From Tamarix chinensis (lineage: Eukaryota; Streptophyta; Magnoliopsida; Caryophyllales; Tamaricaceae): DNA of 64,000 nucleotides. The DNA is taken from NCBI GenBank assembly GCA_030549775.1, contig CM060177.1:57476638-57540637 (forward strand), given 5' to 3'. The translations under genes and the position numbers were made by a program. The notes beneath the pieces are model-generated. The model ran no database searches, had not been told where the DNA came from, and saw only the letters and a list, made by a program, of their open reading frames with translations. This document shows positions 37,801 to 49,461 of the stretch, in pieces (the stretch's first letter is position 1; every line of letters begins with the position of its first letter).

Positions 37801-40196
37801 CATGGGAGCTAGGGTTTGCATGTAAGTATAGTTTACGTGGAGTTAGGTTTTGCATGGGAGCTAAGGTTACATGGAGGTGTGGTTTACATGGAGTTAGGGT
37901 TTGCATGGAGTTAGTCATGCATGTCTGGACAAATGTATGTGCATAGCAAATATTTATGAATAAAATATTTAAGACACTAATCTTTTAAAGTAGAAGATTA
38001 TTGAGCCGAGTCCAGACCGATCCACCGGTCAGGAATAGTGGTTAGGGTTTTACCCTATGTGCGACCGATCCACCGGTTATAATAGTAGTTAGGACATGAG
38101 GTCCTATATGTGACCGGCCCACCGGTAAAAATAGTGGGGTGACTCGAGCTCAATAAACACAAACCAGAATCGTTAAAGCTCTTAAAAGATACTAATTACT
38201 TACAGTGGAACACCATACCAGCAGGAACCAGACCAATCCACCGGTCAGGAATAGTGGTTAGGGTTGTACCCTATGTGTGACCGATCCACCGGTAATAATA
38301 TTGGTTAGGGCATGATGCTCTATGTGTGACCGGCCCACCGGCTATAATAGTGGGGTGTTCCTGTACTCGCGTGGATTAATAAAAGGACATGAGATGTATC
38401 GACTTACGATGAAAGAAAGATTAAACCATTAATCCAGATCTTTTTGGGCCTGATATGTGGACTTGTTGATACTATGCTATGGATTTCATTATATGCTTTG
38501 ATGTATCACATGTGTAGTTTGAAATTTTATGCTGATTATTATCTTGCATGGTTCGATGTGTGAATGTGTCGGCCTTAGTATTCGGTTACCTTACTCAGTA
38601 CGTAGCGTACTGATTACCCCTTTCATGGGTGTTACTCATTCCCACGAGTAGAAGACCCATCTGACTTACTGCAGGTAGGATATGTTTATTTTGATGATAT
38701 TGATGTCTATGGGACGTCAGGTGGGGCCGAGTGATGATTGGACTGCATCGATTATCAAAGTGACGTGGCCGGCTTTCTATTTAGTTTATTATTACTATCT
38801 TATTTACTTAAGATTAGCGCTTCAGAAATAATTTCTTTACTGTAGCTATTTCTTTGTCCTGAAAAACTAACTATCGTATTTTGGATTGTGTAAAGACTAA
38901 TGCGCACCTAATTCCCGTATTTATGAATTTAAATTATTATTAATATTATGAGTGATTTTCTTAGCCTTAGCACTTGGTACTGGAACGGTAGGAGTGAACC
39001 GGTCTAGTACTAAGTGTGGCCGTAACATCCTCAGAATTCACAGGTTTTAAGTGTTTCTATTTTAATTGCTTCCGCTTTTCAAAAAAAAAATAATAAATTT
39101 TGGGGTGTTACACCGCCGGCCACCATCGCTGCCACCGTCCTCCCTTTCCTCTCTCGTCGCTGTCTTTCACTAATTCAGCCCCAACCAACCCTTTTCCCCT
39201 CTCCCGAGCACCCTTCCCTTTCCTTTTCTCTCTTCCCTCGAGCTTACTGCTCCTGCCATGGCAATGCCACCTCGACTGCCACCACGGGCGACATGCCTGG
39301 CATCTGCACCCCCTTGTCTTCTTCCTCTATTCTTTGACCAGCCAATCGATCTATATATATACCCCATAGCCTGCCTCAATTCGAATTTTGACTTCAAAAC
39401 TCAAAAATCCACCATTCTCGCCGCTGCCCCATTAGACGAGCCGTCCACCACCGCCGCCTATCGCCGACAGCCAAAACACCCCCAGAACCGACCCTTGCAC
39501 CACCCTCTACCTAACAAGACCTCCTTGCCCCTCAATTTGCCCTACACGAGCCACCCCGGCCGTGCAAAACCGCCACCCCAATCAACATACTTTCGCCCCT
39601 CGCCGCCCTTCACACTGCCGCCCGCCGCTGATTCCGCCACCACCAACGCCACCCCTATCCTCCAAAACAACCAGGGGAGCCTCCTCTACCTCCCTATACA
39701 CCCATCTTTCCCTGCCTCCCTCTCCTACTTTCTCCATCTTCCACCACCTTCGACCACCGCACCAACCGCCGTGCGCCACCACTCCCAGCTGCACCACCAC
39801 TTTCATTCCATCCCTCTTCACCTACTGCACCTTCCACCACCTCAAACACCCCTCCACTTCTTCTCTCTTAGCCTACATGTCCATCTTTCCCCTCTCTCTC
39901 TCCTCCACCGCTGCCGCCATCGCCGGTTCTACCACTAACCTTAGGTGGTGCTTCAACTTCCCCAACCCCTAAACTATTTTCTGAGTGTTAATAATTTTAT
40001 TTAATATTACTAGTATTATCCTTAATATTACTATTATTCTTATTATTATTAATGTTGTATTATCATGGTTATTATTATTATTACTACCATTACTAATAAT
40101 ATTACTATGTATCCCCTTTATTTCCTAACCTAATTTCAGAAAATACTTATAACTAGGGTAAACTATTTAAAAGGCTACAACTTTAGCATTAAAATG

Positions 40197-40239
<43 letters not shown>

Positions 40240-43200
40240 CTACTAATACTACTATCATCATTATTATTATTAACGACTTTAGTATTAATATAGTTATCTC
40301 TATTATTATTATTATTATCATTATCATTACTTAGCCTAACTTTATGATTTTCCTAACCAATAAAAATATTATCGTTAATAATGGCCTACAACTTTGGTGT
40401 TATTATGATTGAGACTTTCCTTCGTTTACTATTATTATTATTACTAACCTCACTATTATTCCTACTACTATTACTAACGCTAGCTATGGCCTATTATCAT
40501 TATCTTTACTATTATGGTAAACGTTTGAAACCTTATATTACTATTACCATTTTTATTATCATTACTATTAGTATTATTCTTAATTATTATTATTATTATT
40601 ATTATTGTTATTTTATTATCACTACTTAACCCTAACTTTATTATTATTATTATTATTGGTATTATTACTATTTTTATTACCATTATCATTATCATTATTT
40701 CCTTGCTAATATGGTTAATACTAACCTTGTCCATTATTACTCTTATTTATTAATATAAATATTTGGATCCTTATATTATTATTATTATCATTTTGGTTAC
40801 TATTATCATTGTTATTGTTATTATTATACTTAACATTTTTATCATTATTATTATTATTATTATTATTATGATTATTACTATTAATGTTATTTCAACCGAA
40901 GTTGGAGTATAATCGTTTTGTCGTTAAAAAAGAATGATACTTAAGCCTTAGTATTTTACTATTTAATATTAGAATATCATTAACAATATTCCTAATGCCT
41001 TTAGCACTAACATTGTTACTATGGTATCATTATTAGTTATTACCATTATTATTGTTATTATTTTATTACTATTATCGTGACAAAAACATTCGAACCCTTA
41101 TATTATTATTATTATTATTCCAAATGTAACTACTATCATTATTATCTTTAGTAGTATTAGAACTTTGTTAGTATTACTAATATTATATTATTATTTTATC
41201 CCTAAAAGCCGTTATTAGCCTTAGCCTTAAAAATAATTGGGCCTCTATTTCTATGAGTGTTAGTATTACTACTATTATTATTATCACTATTTTATTATGA
41301 CAAGTATTAGTACTATTGTTAGAAGAAATGAAGCTATTTGATTTAGTAATATAAATATAGCTATAAATAGTAACATTATATATTGAATAGTAATATCTAA
41401 TAGGTTAACTTGAAGACGAAACCCTAGTTTTCACTTATAGAACTGCCTTTAATAATAGTAACCCTAATCTTAGACTAAAACAAGAAATAATAGTATTTTG
41501 GTAGAAGGGAAAACTAATCCGTAGTATTTTCCCCTTATAGGTGAATTGAGCCAAAACCCTATGGAGGTGTAAGAGCGTGCTCCAAGTCCGGGGTCGCTTT
41601 AGGTAAGGATGTAGCTAAGGCCCTTGTGTGTTATGTGACCTGTATGCCTTGGATGATTTATATCATGCTACGTCGTGTATTACATGATTGTGATTGACTT
41701 GTCTTATGTGTAGCACAACTTGGAGTTAAGGTATATTTGTATATGTTTTCTTGTGACATGTGTGTTATATGTATATATGGTGATGATGATGTGATATGTT
41801 ATGGCCCTCTAGGACATGCATGATAGGACCATTGATAATATAATATGGAAATGAAAGAACAAAAAGAAAGAAAATGGGAAGTGAGTTCACTAAGGGGGAT
41901 ATGAGGTTGACTAAAATACCTCATGATCAATGAGAGGAAATTAAAGAGGAAGGAATGACCAAAATGAATGAGAGATGGGAACCATGCATGGAAGTCTTAA
42001 AATTTGCATGGGGACTTTGAGAGTTTGCATGGAGTAGATAAATCTTGCATGAGGATGATCCTTACGTGAGAAAAGTTGATTTAGGGTGTAAACAAGCTAA
42101 TGGGAGAGTTGTGGAGTGATTAGAGTAGGGATGGCAATTTTCCCCGCGGGTTCGGGGCCCGTCGGGGATTCCCCGTTCGGGTTCGAGTTCGGGTTCGGGG
42201 AGGGAATTCGGGGATCGGGTTCGGGTTCGGGGATTCTTAACGGGGATTTTTTCGGGGACGGGGCGGGGACGGGTTTGGGGTCCCCATCCCCGAACCCGCC
42301 CCGAAATTTTATATATATATATTTTTATATAATTATATATATATATAATAATATATATAATATATATATATAATTTTTTTATAGAATATAAATTAAAAAT
42401 ATAATATAAAAAAATAGTTTGAAGATCGGGGGTGGGATCGGAGATCGGGTATAAAGTCGGGTTTCGGAGATCGGGTCGGGTTTTAAGAACGAGGAATAAA
42501 TCGGGGATCGGGTCGGGTATGGGGATTTGATCCCCGCGGGGATCGGGTCGGGGAATCCCCGATAAGAAAATAACGGGGATCGGGTCGGGTTCGGGGATTA
42601 TTTTCCTTATCGGGTTCGGGGATGGGGATGGGGTCCCCGTCCCCGACCCGCCCCATTGCCATCCCTAGATTAGAGACTTGGGATGAAAATTAGTACGTAG
42701 GTTGGTGTAAGGGTGTATAAGGGATCCGATTAGGGTTTTGGGAGGAAGTAGTAATCTGGAAAGTACGAGAGAAAAAATGATTCAGGGAGAGTGGAGTACG
42801 GGTTAAGAGTGATAATTTACTTTATAAGAGATGAGTATGGGTTCCATGGGAGAGAAGGGATTTTGGATGAAAAGAGAGATGTTACTTGTGGGAGAAGAAA
42901 GATACTAGGGTTTGAAGTGGCCAACTAGGGTTTTTCAGGTCACATGCGAAATCGAGAGGTAAAGTGATACGTTTTGGGATTGGACCTAATTGAGATAAGA
43001 TGTGGGACGGTGAATGAAGTAAAGGTATTGTAAGTGAGAGAAAGTTGGGCCACATAGGTCCAATTAGGGTTTTCAAGGGAAAACCTTAGAGGGTGATAAT
43101 AGGTGGAGTTGATGTCATAAGGTGTTGGGCCTTAACCCATACACTTAGGAGTTGGTTTTTCATTATGTGTAAGCGTAAGGGCGTACGGATGTCAGGGCGT

Positions 43201-46200
43201 GATAAGGGGCGTAGGAGTCTCAAGATATGGGACAGGCCTCCTTAAGAGGATAGAAATAGCACGTTGAGGACATGCATGTCAAGGGTGTAATATTTACCGA
43301 ATAAGACACGAATAAGACACTAATCACTTAAAGAGAAAGATTGTTGAACCGGGCCCAGACCAGTCCACCGGCGAATAATAGTGGCCAGGAGCCGGGGTGC
43401 CTTGGAGACCGTTCCACCGGCGAATAATAGTGGCCAGGAGCATTTTGCCCTGCATGATTTTCGGTCCACCGGCTATAATAGTAGGGGATTCCGTGCTCAA
43501 CAAACCAAACGTAATGAAACTAAGCTATGGAAAATACACTAAGCACTTACAGTGAAACACCATATAAGTCGGGGCCAGACCAGTCCACCGGCGAATAATA
43601 GTGGCCAGAAGCGTTCTGCCTTGGAGACCGGTCCACCGGCAAATAATAGTGGTCAGGAGCGTTTTGCCCTGTATGTATTCCGGTCCACCGACTATAATAG
43701 TGGGGTTCCCGCACTCACATGGACTATTAAAGAGTATGTGTGGAATGAACATATTATTAAGGAGAATAAAGAATAAGTTACCTAAAAAGTAACCAGGCCT
43801 CATTACATGTATCATTATATGTTGCCTACATGCTCGTTCCTGTGTTATATGCTCTAAGTGTTGGCTTTAGCGCATCTGTTACCTCAGTATGTAGCGTACT
43901 AATCACCCGTTTCACAGGTGCTACTCATTCCCAAGAGCAGAAGACCCATCTGAGTTTGTGCAGGTAGGGGATGATGTCTTTGATGCCTATGACACCTACT
44001 GCATCGGGTGGGGCTGAGCGTTGAGCCTAAACCTGACTTGGGGATTGAGAGCGACTCAGCCGGACTCTGTTTCTTTTATTGGACCTTGTATTATCATATT
44101 ATAGTTGTGTTTTTAGTACTATGCTTTATGTTTGAAAAACTCTAGCCACGTACCCTTTGGTTTGTAATCCTAAATCACACTCTGATTTCTGTATGACTTG
44201 TGTTTTATTGATTCGTGTTTAATGTTAACTTTATTTAGCCTTATCACTTAGTACTGGAACGGTAGGAGTGAACCGATCTGGTACTAAGTGTGGCGGTAAT
44301 GCCCCCGAGTTTACGGTTTTATCTTTTCGCTTCCGCTAAACCCTTTTAATTAAACGAAATTTTTCACTAGTAAATTTGGGGGTGTTACATTAGCCCTTAG
44401 GGCTTAGATAAGTCTCAAGGCAATGATTAAGCACCTCCATTTGCCCTTCGATCTACAGGTAGTAAGCAGAGCTCATGTAGAGTGGGTACCCTACACCTTC
44501 CATAATTCTGAACAGAATTCGCTAGTTAATAAAGGCTCTCTGTCAGAGACAACAGACCTAGGAAAACTGTGGAGCCTCACCATTTTCTGAACAAAATACT
44601 TGGCTACTTTGATAGTAGTCATATTAGCTGGTATCGCATAAAAATGGAAATATTTGGTGAATCCATCAATAACAACCCAAATGATAAACTAACCTTCGAA
44701 TTAAGGGGACCAATGATAAAGTCCATTGTATATCCTCCCATACCCAATGCAATAAGGGCTAGGGTTGGAGCAACCCTTTAGCAGCAGCATTTTCTAATAT
44801 GAACTGTAGACAAACGCACCTCGAAATATATTCAATCCCGTCCTGGTGCAAATGAAGCCAAAAGAAATTGGCAAAAATTCATGCAAGGATTTTGGAGACG
44901 ATGGACTGTCCACCAATCATAAAATCATGGGAAGTGCTAAGGATACATTGCTTCAATTCAGTACTCCCAGGAACATAAATTTGCTTGTAACAAAGGAAGA
45001 GACCATTCCACTCCACAAACTTGATGGTATCTACTTCACCGGCCTCAAATTAGAGACCTGTATGCTGATCGCTAGTTGTCGACCTGGAACTACCTAAAAA
45101 AGTAGTTTCCTATAATAATTACTCTTTTAAAAAAAACGTAAGGTAAAAAAAATTACAAAAAGTAATTATCTTGAATAACTACCGTCTTTTTTTAAGTAAC
45201 TCCAACTATGATACAAATTAACCTGGCCAGGAGAAAAAAACTATTCAATTTCCCTTGAGCCTCGCTGAACCAATGTGATAATGCATTGGCTGCCTGATTA
45301 GCTGCCCAAGCCTCATACACAAGGTCGAATTCATACCTCAAAATTTTGGCTAAGAAGCTCCTGAAGACTTTGATGATCAATGAAGATGATGACATGGCAT
45401 GCCCAAGAAATATAAAGTAGTCATTTTCACACCACCATTGAATTTGTATACATCTCACAAGTATAGGCAGGGGTGGCTTGCAATTTGGGGTTCAGCTTCT
45501 TGCTATAATAGTTGATGGGTGGGATGTCATTGTTAGGATAGAATAGCCTCAATGGCCCCACTTGATACATTTGTCTTGATCATAAATGGGAGGGCAAAGG
45601 CTTGGAGAGAAATAGATGAAACCATGTTGGACTTAAGAGCTCAAGTACCTTTTGAGCTTCGTTGGTCCAATAAAAATTGTTCCTTTCAATATCAATTAGT
45701 TTGATCATGGACTCAATTTTCTTGACATACACCATAACACCTTGGGCTGAAATGATGCGTGACAATCATTTAAGAGTATCATGAACAAAGGAAAATTTAG
45801 ACATTTTGGCATAAAAATTATTGGAAAGGAGAGTGTAAAATGATCTAAAGGTGGGTCATATGGCTTGCCATGTGCCGAATATAAATCAAAGTGCCATTAA
45901 AAACACGACAAATAGTGGGAGGTAAGGTCAGAATATATCATTCATGGTGGATTAAAAAATAGAAGCAACATTAGAAAGACCGAAGGGCATTTCAAGAAAT
46001 TCATGGTGGTTTTCATGGATCCAAAGAGAAATAAGGGCATTACAAATTTGAAATTATGAACTCCCAAAGTCAAGTTTGGAAGAAATGGTCACCCCATGAA
46101 GCTCAACAAGTAATTCATCAATGGTGGCTATCAAAAAACGATCTTAAACATGACAACAATGGCACTCAAAGCTTGATAGTCAACAAAAAATCGCTATGTT

Positions 46201-49200
46201 GGGTTCTCTCTTTCAGACAAGCAAAACAGACAAGGAGAAAGGGATTAAGGATATTCGGATAATGTTAACATGGATTTTCTTCTCAATTTTTTCCTTTTAA
46301 AATCATAGGTAAAGGTATGGTCTCATCTTAACAAGATGGAAATTAATTTGCGGTGATCAATGGCCCAATGGACTTATGTAATGATAGTTGCTTGGGATCC
46401 TCAAAGACATAGGAAAATTCTGACAACGAAGTTCTCAATTCTAGCCTTAACTAAGACAAATCAAGTGATTAGGTGATGGGCTCATCGCAACACATATAAC
46501 TAGTGATACACAATGGGGCTTCAGTGTTATGTAGCCTTGAGCTAGGCAGATGAAATTGGGCTAAGCATATGGTTCTCCTATTGACCATGTAACAAAGCGA
46601 GCTACCCATTAAAATTGAAGTTCATAGTAGTATTTAATAGTTGATAACAATGTTAATAACAATTAGGCTTGGGGTGGAGAATCACTAAAGATCAAGATCA
46701 AGTCAACTTAGAAAAGGCCAAAATATGAAAATCACCAGTACACAAACTCCACCAAGCGGCACCATAAGCTTCAAGTTTCCTCATAGTTTGCAACAGTTCA
46801 TGAACCCCGCACGACAATGGACCTCCAAATTAAAATAACACTCCACCTGATGGTGGACAAAGTCATGGGCTCTACCAAAAACCACAAGGACTCGTACTTG
46901 ATAGGAACCAATTCTAGTTGTAGCATGCAAAGGTCGAAAGATCCATTCAACACATGTAACGAGATCTTAGGCCCAACAAATTCGAGATCTAGAATGTCTA
47001 GCAAGCAATCGAATTGCAGTCGCAGTATCGGGGTGTTATGAATAATTTTTATGTTACAGTTGTTGCGGCGTGATTACTTTTTTTCAGGAAAAAAATTGGT
47101 AAACTTCGGCAAAATATTAGCCAATAGTTAATGTATCACTATTAAATATATGAAATTCTGAAACAGTTGCATATCATTAATTGTAAGCCGCGATTGACCT
47201 GAAATTCAATAAATATCCGCTGATATTGTGTATCGAGACCATGATGTCTAGGTTCGCCTTCACCACTTCGTGTCTCATCCAAATATGATGGCCTTGGAGA
47301 TAGGAGAATTATTGGGTGTGATAATGATGCTATATCGACACTTACCATCACAATTGTAGCACAAGCCCAGACTTCACCTAGGCATAGGAGAGGTTTGGCT
47401 TTGGTGATGGCGATGTAGGTAATAAGGTTACCAGGTGTGCCTTATCAGTTGTAGGATTTGGATTCACCGACCTAAAATAATTAGGCAATTAAAGGGATCT
47501 CGTCACTCATTGTGCTTTCCCTCTATTAGCTTATTTATAGTGATCTTTTAGAGATGGTGGCTAGCACGCTGGAATTTTGGTTTTGTGATTACAAGTGTTC
47601 ACAAAATGGAATTGTATTCAATGAAGATTTAGGTCTAAGAGAATTTGAGGCAAGCAACCTGGTGTATTAGTACACGTCAATGGGACAAAGCTCTGCTCAA
47701 TTGCTTGGGTAAAGGATGACTACAACGGGAGTTGTTCGTTCAGATACATCCACTAGAACTAGCAAGTTCATGATCCACCATGTAGAAGCTCATGATGTTA
47801 ATCCTCTACGCGTCCAGCATGGCATGAAAGTTTAAGTATCGATCTGCCTGAAAAATCCAATTTAGGGGAACACATAAAAGGATAGACAGTGAATCTAAAG
47901 TAGGAATTCCTGGTCAATGGGTGAGCTAGATTTGACGCATTACATAATTAGCCGGTGAGATGGACTTTGTGGTGTTGTGGATTGGTGTGGGTTGATGAGT
48001 GGTGCATGTGCTAGTATAGGTGGTGAGGATGAAGATCTAGGAATTTTGGTTGGGTTCATGGACAATGGTGGCCAAGTCAAGAGAGAAAAAAAGGCCATAA
48101 TATCATTTAGGGCAATTTTTTAATTGATGTGATTTTGTGTTATGCTCGTAACAACATTTGAGAGCACTATCATTGTGGTTTGGTGGGTAACATGGGCTTG
48201 AGCAACATCCACCAAAGTGTTGAAAAGCTCCTACTCTATAGCTCAATAAAAAGTATGCATACTAGCACTGTTCATAAAAATCTCTCAATGAAAGCACTTA
48301 ATGGTGCATTATCCAGGGTTATTTCAGTTTCGAGTAGTGAATGACTCCAAGAAAAAAGGGAGAAGAGATATAAACGAAAAGCGAGTTAGCTATCTTGTTA
48401 CCTCCATTCTTCTAAATTCATTAAATATATACAAAGGGTCATTACAAATTACCCTCATGACTCAAGAAGAGAACACCTAGCTAAAAACCTTTTAGGGAAT
48501 TAAATGACCAAAGTTCTATCCCACCCTCTTTATAAAGTTAGGTTTGCTAAATGGACTAGTATGATTGATAGCATATTGTGTTGATCTTATTGTTTTTGAA
48601 CATATTTGTACTTATCCATTCATTTAAGTAATAAGTTCTCCTTATCACAAAAAAAAAAAAAAAAAAAGAGAGACCAAAGTTCTTAAGATAAAACAGCTAA
48701 TGACGTCGATAGAAAACAAGCATTATCAAATTGTGTCCCAAGTCACAAGAGAATAATTGCCTAGTATAACATTAGGTAGACCATGAAAGTATAATCAAAT
48801 TAAATCATTACCCTTTTTTGAAAGTATGCTTCACAACCAAGGGTACGTAGATAATCTCGTAAGTCATCATACGTGGAACATTTATTTGCCAGCAACTCAG
48901 GGTTCAAATCATCCAAAAGATAACAATACCTGCATATATGATAAGCCTCATCAACCATTGCATTATTGATATAAGGAAACCTTTCACAAGATTAAGGCTG
49001 ATGTATTTTCCATTAAAGTATCAAGTCTATAATAAAGATAGGCATATAAACAGGATATGCATTTCCACCTCATATGATCTAGCAATTGTCGAATCAGCAA
49101 ATATGCTAATACACCATTGATATATAATGAATTTTTAGCATACCGATGTGCAACATAAAAATGAAATCACATCTATTATATTAACTGATGTTTATCAATA

Positions 49201-49419
49201 TTTGTTAACAATAACCTATATTTACTAATTTGATAAACATCTGCAATTTATTTCCATATGTTTTGTGCATTTTGCTTTAGTATTGAATCTAGGTAAATCC
49301 AATCAACTTATAAGCAGGGTTGCACGGGGACGGGGAGGGGGACGGGGAAACGGGGACGGAACGAAACGCGGAAACGTCATTTTTTAAAAATTTAGGAAAC
49401 GGGGACGTTAGGAAACGTT

Positions 49420-49461
<42 letters not shown>

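Larger units (their letters stand above)
34946..39112 (+). mobile_element. Giant solo LTR E2 (4167 bp) nested in E1
   Basis: Starts TGAAATACCCCGAAAATTTC, ends GGGGTGTTACA. Its flanks CCGTC (34941-34945) and CCGCC (39113-39117) are a target duplication with one transition. It has the same internal order as E1: CT-rich, GC-rich, TATA box, ATT-rich, motif array, hairpins. No coding content. Confidence 0.85.
34317..44389 (+). mobile_element. Giant solo LTR E1 (about 5.9 kb, interrupted by E2)
   Basis: Starts TGAAATACCCCAAAATTT, ends GGGGGTGTTACA, with the duplication TTAGC on both sides. Own sequence is 34317-34945 plus 39113-44389. Only one start and one end of this type remain after E2 is removed, so it is a solo LTR. 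It has CT-rich and CCACC-rich DNA, a long ATT-rich low-complexity tract (39980-41350), motif arrays and terminal hairpins. No gag or pol. Confidence 0.88.
26517..48796 (-). mobile_element. Element D: old Ty3/gypsy retrotransposon, broken by several later insertions
   Basis: Similar terminal sequences at 26517-26800 and 48352-48790 share GTAAACGAAAAG, CCTCCATTCTTCT and GACCATGAAA. Between them are minus-strand gypsy remnants in order: gag/protease (to ~46800), RT (~45570-46300), RNase H (~45200-45560), integrase (44395-45090, then 34209-34311, then 27430-27640). The insertions C, E1/E2, a hAT MITE and a small retroposon account for about 17 kb, leaving an element of about 5.2 kb. Exact ends are not resolved. 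Confidence 0.75.
19330..48811 (-). other. SECA1 intron 18 (29,482 bp), filled by nested transposons
   Basis: Donor AAAAGG|GTAATG at 48811 and acceptor TAG|GATATG at 19330. Contents: unassigned DNA (19330-20366), element B, element D with C, E1/E2, two hAT MITEs and a small A-tailed retroposon. No host coding exon was seen inside. Confidence 0.88.

Noticed and set aside
37500..37920. Recurring TTAGGGTTTGCATG words, like plant telomere sequence (TTTAGGG).
   Set aside because: Spacing is irregular and units are about 25-40 bp; it is part of solo LTR E2, not an interstitial telomere array.
39100..39972. Open frames of 226 and 136 aa, Pro/His/Ser-rich.
   Set aside because: They lie in the CCACC-rich block of solo LTR E1 and are composition artefacts, with no domain.
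40381..40734. Hydrophobic Ile/Tyr-rich open frames.
   Set aside because: Translation of ATT triplet repeats.
36530..41350. CRISPR-like regularity in repeat-rich DNA.
   Set aside because: Triplet low-complexity tracts and plant LTR motifs; no identical repeats with unique spacers, and the context is a nuclear plant genome.
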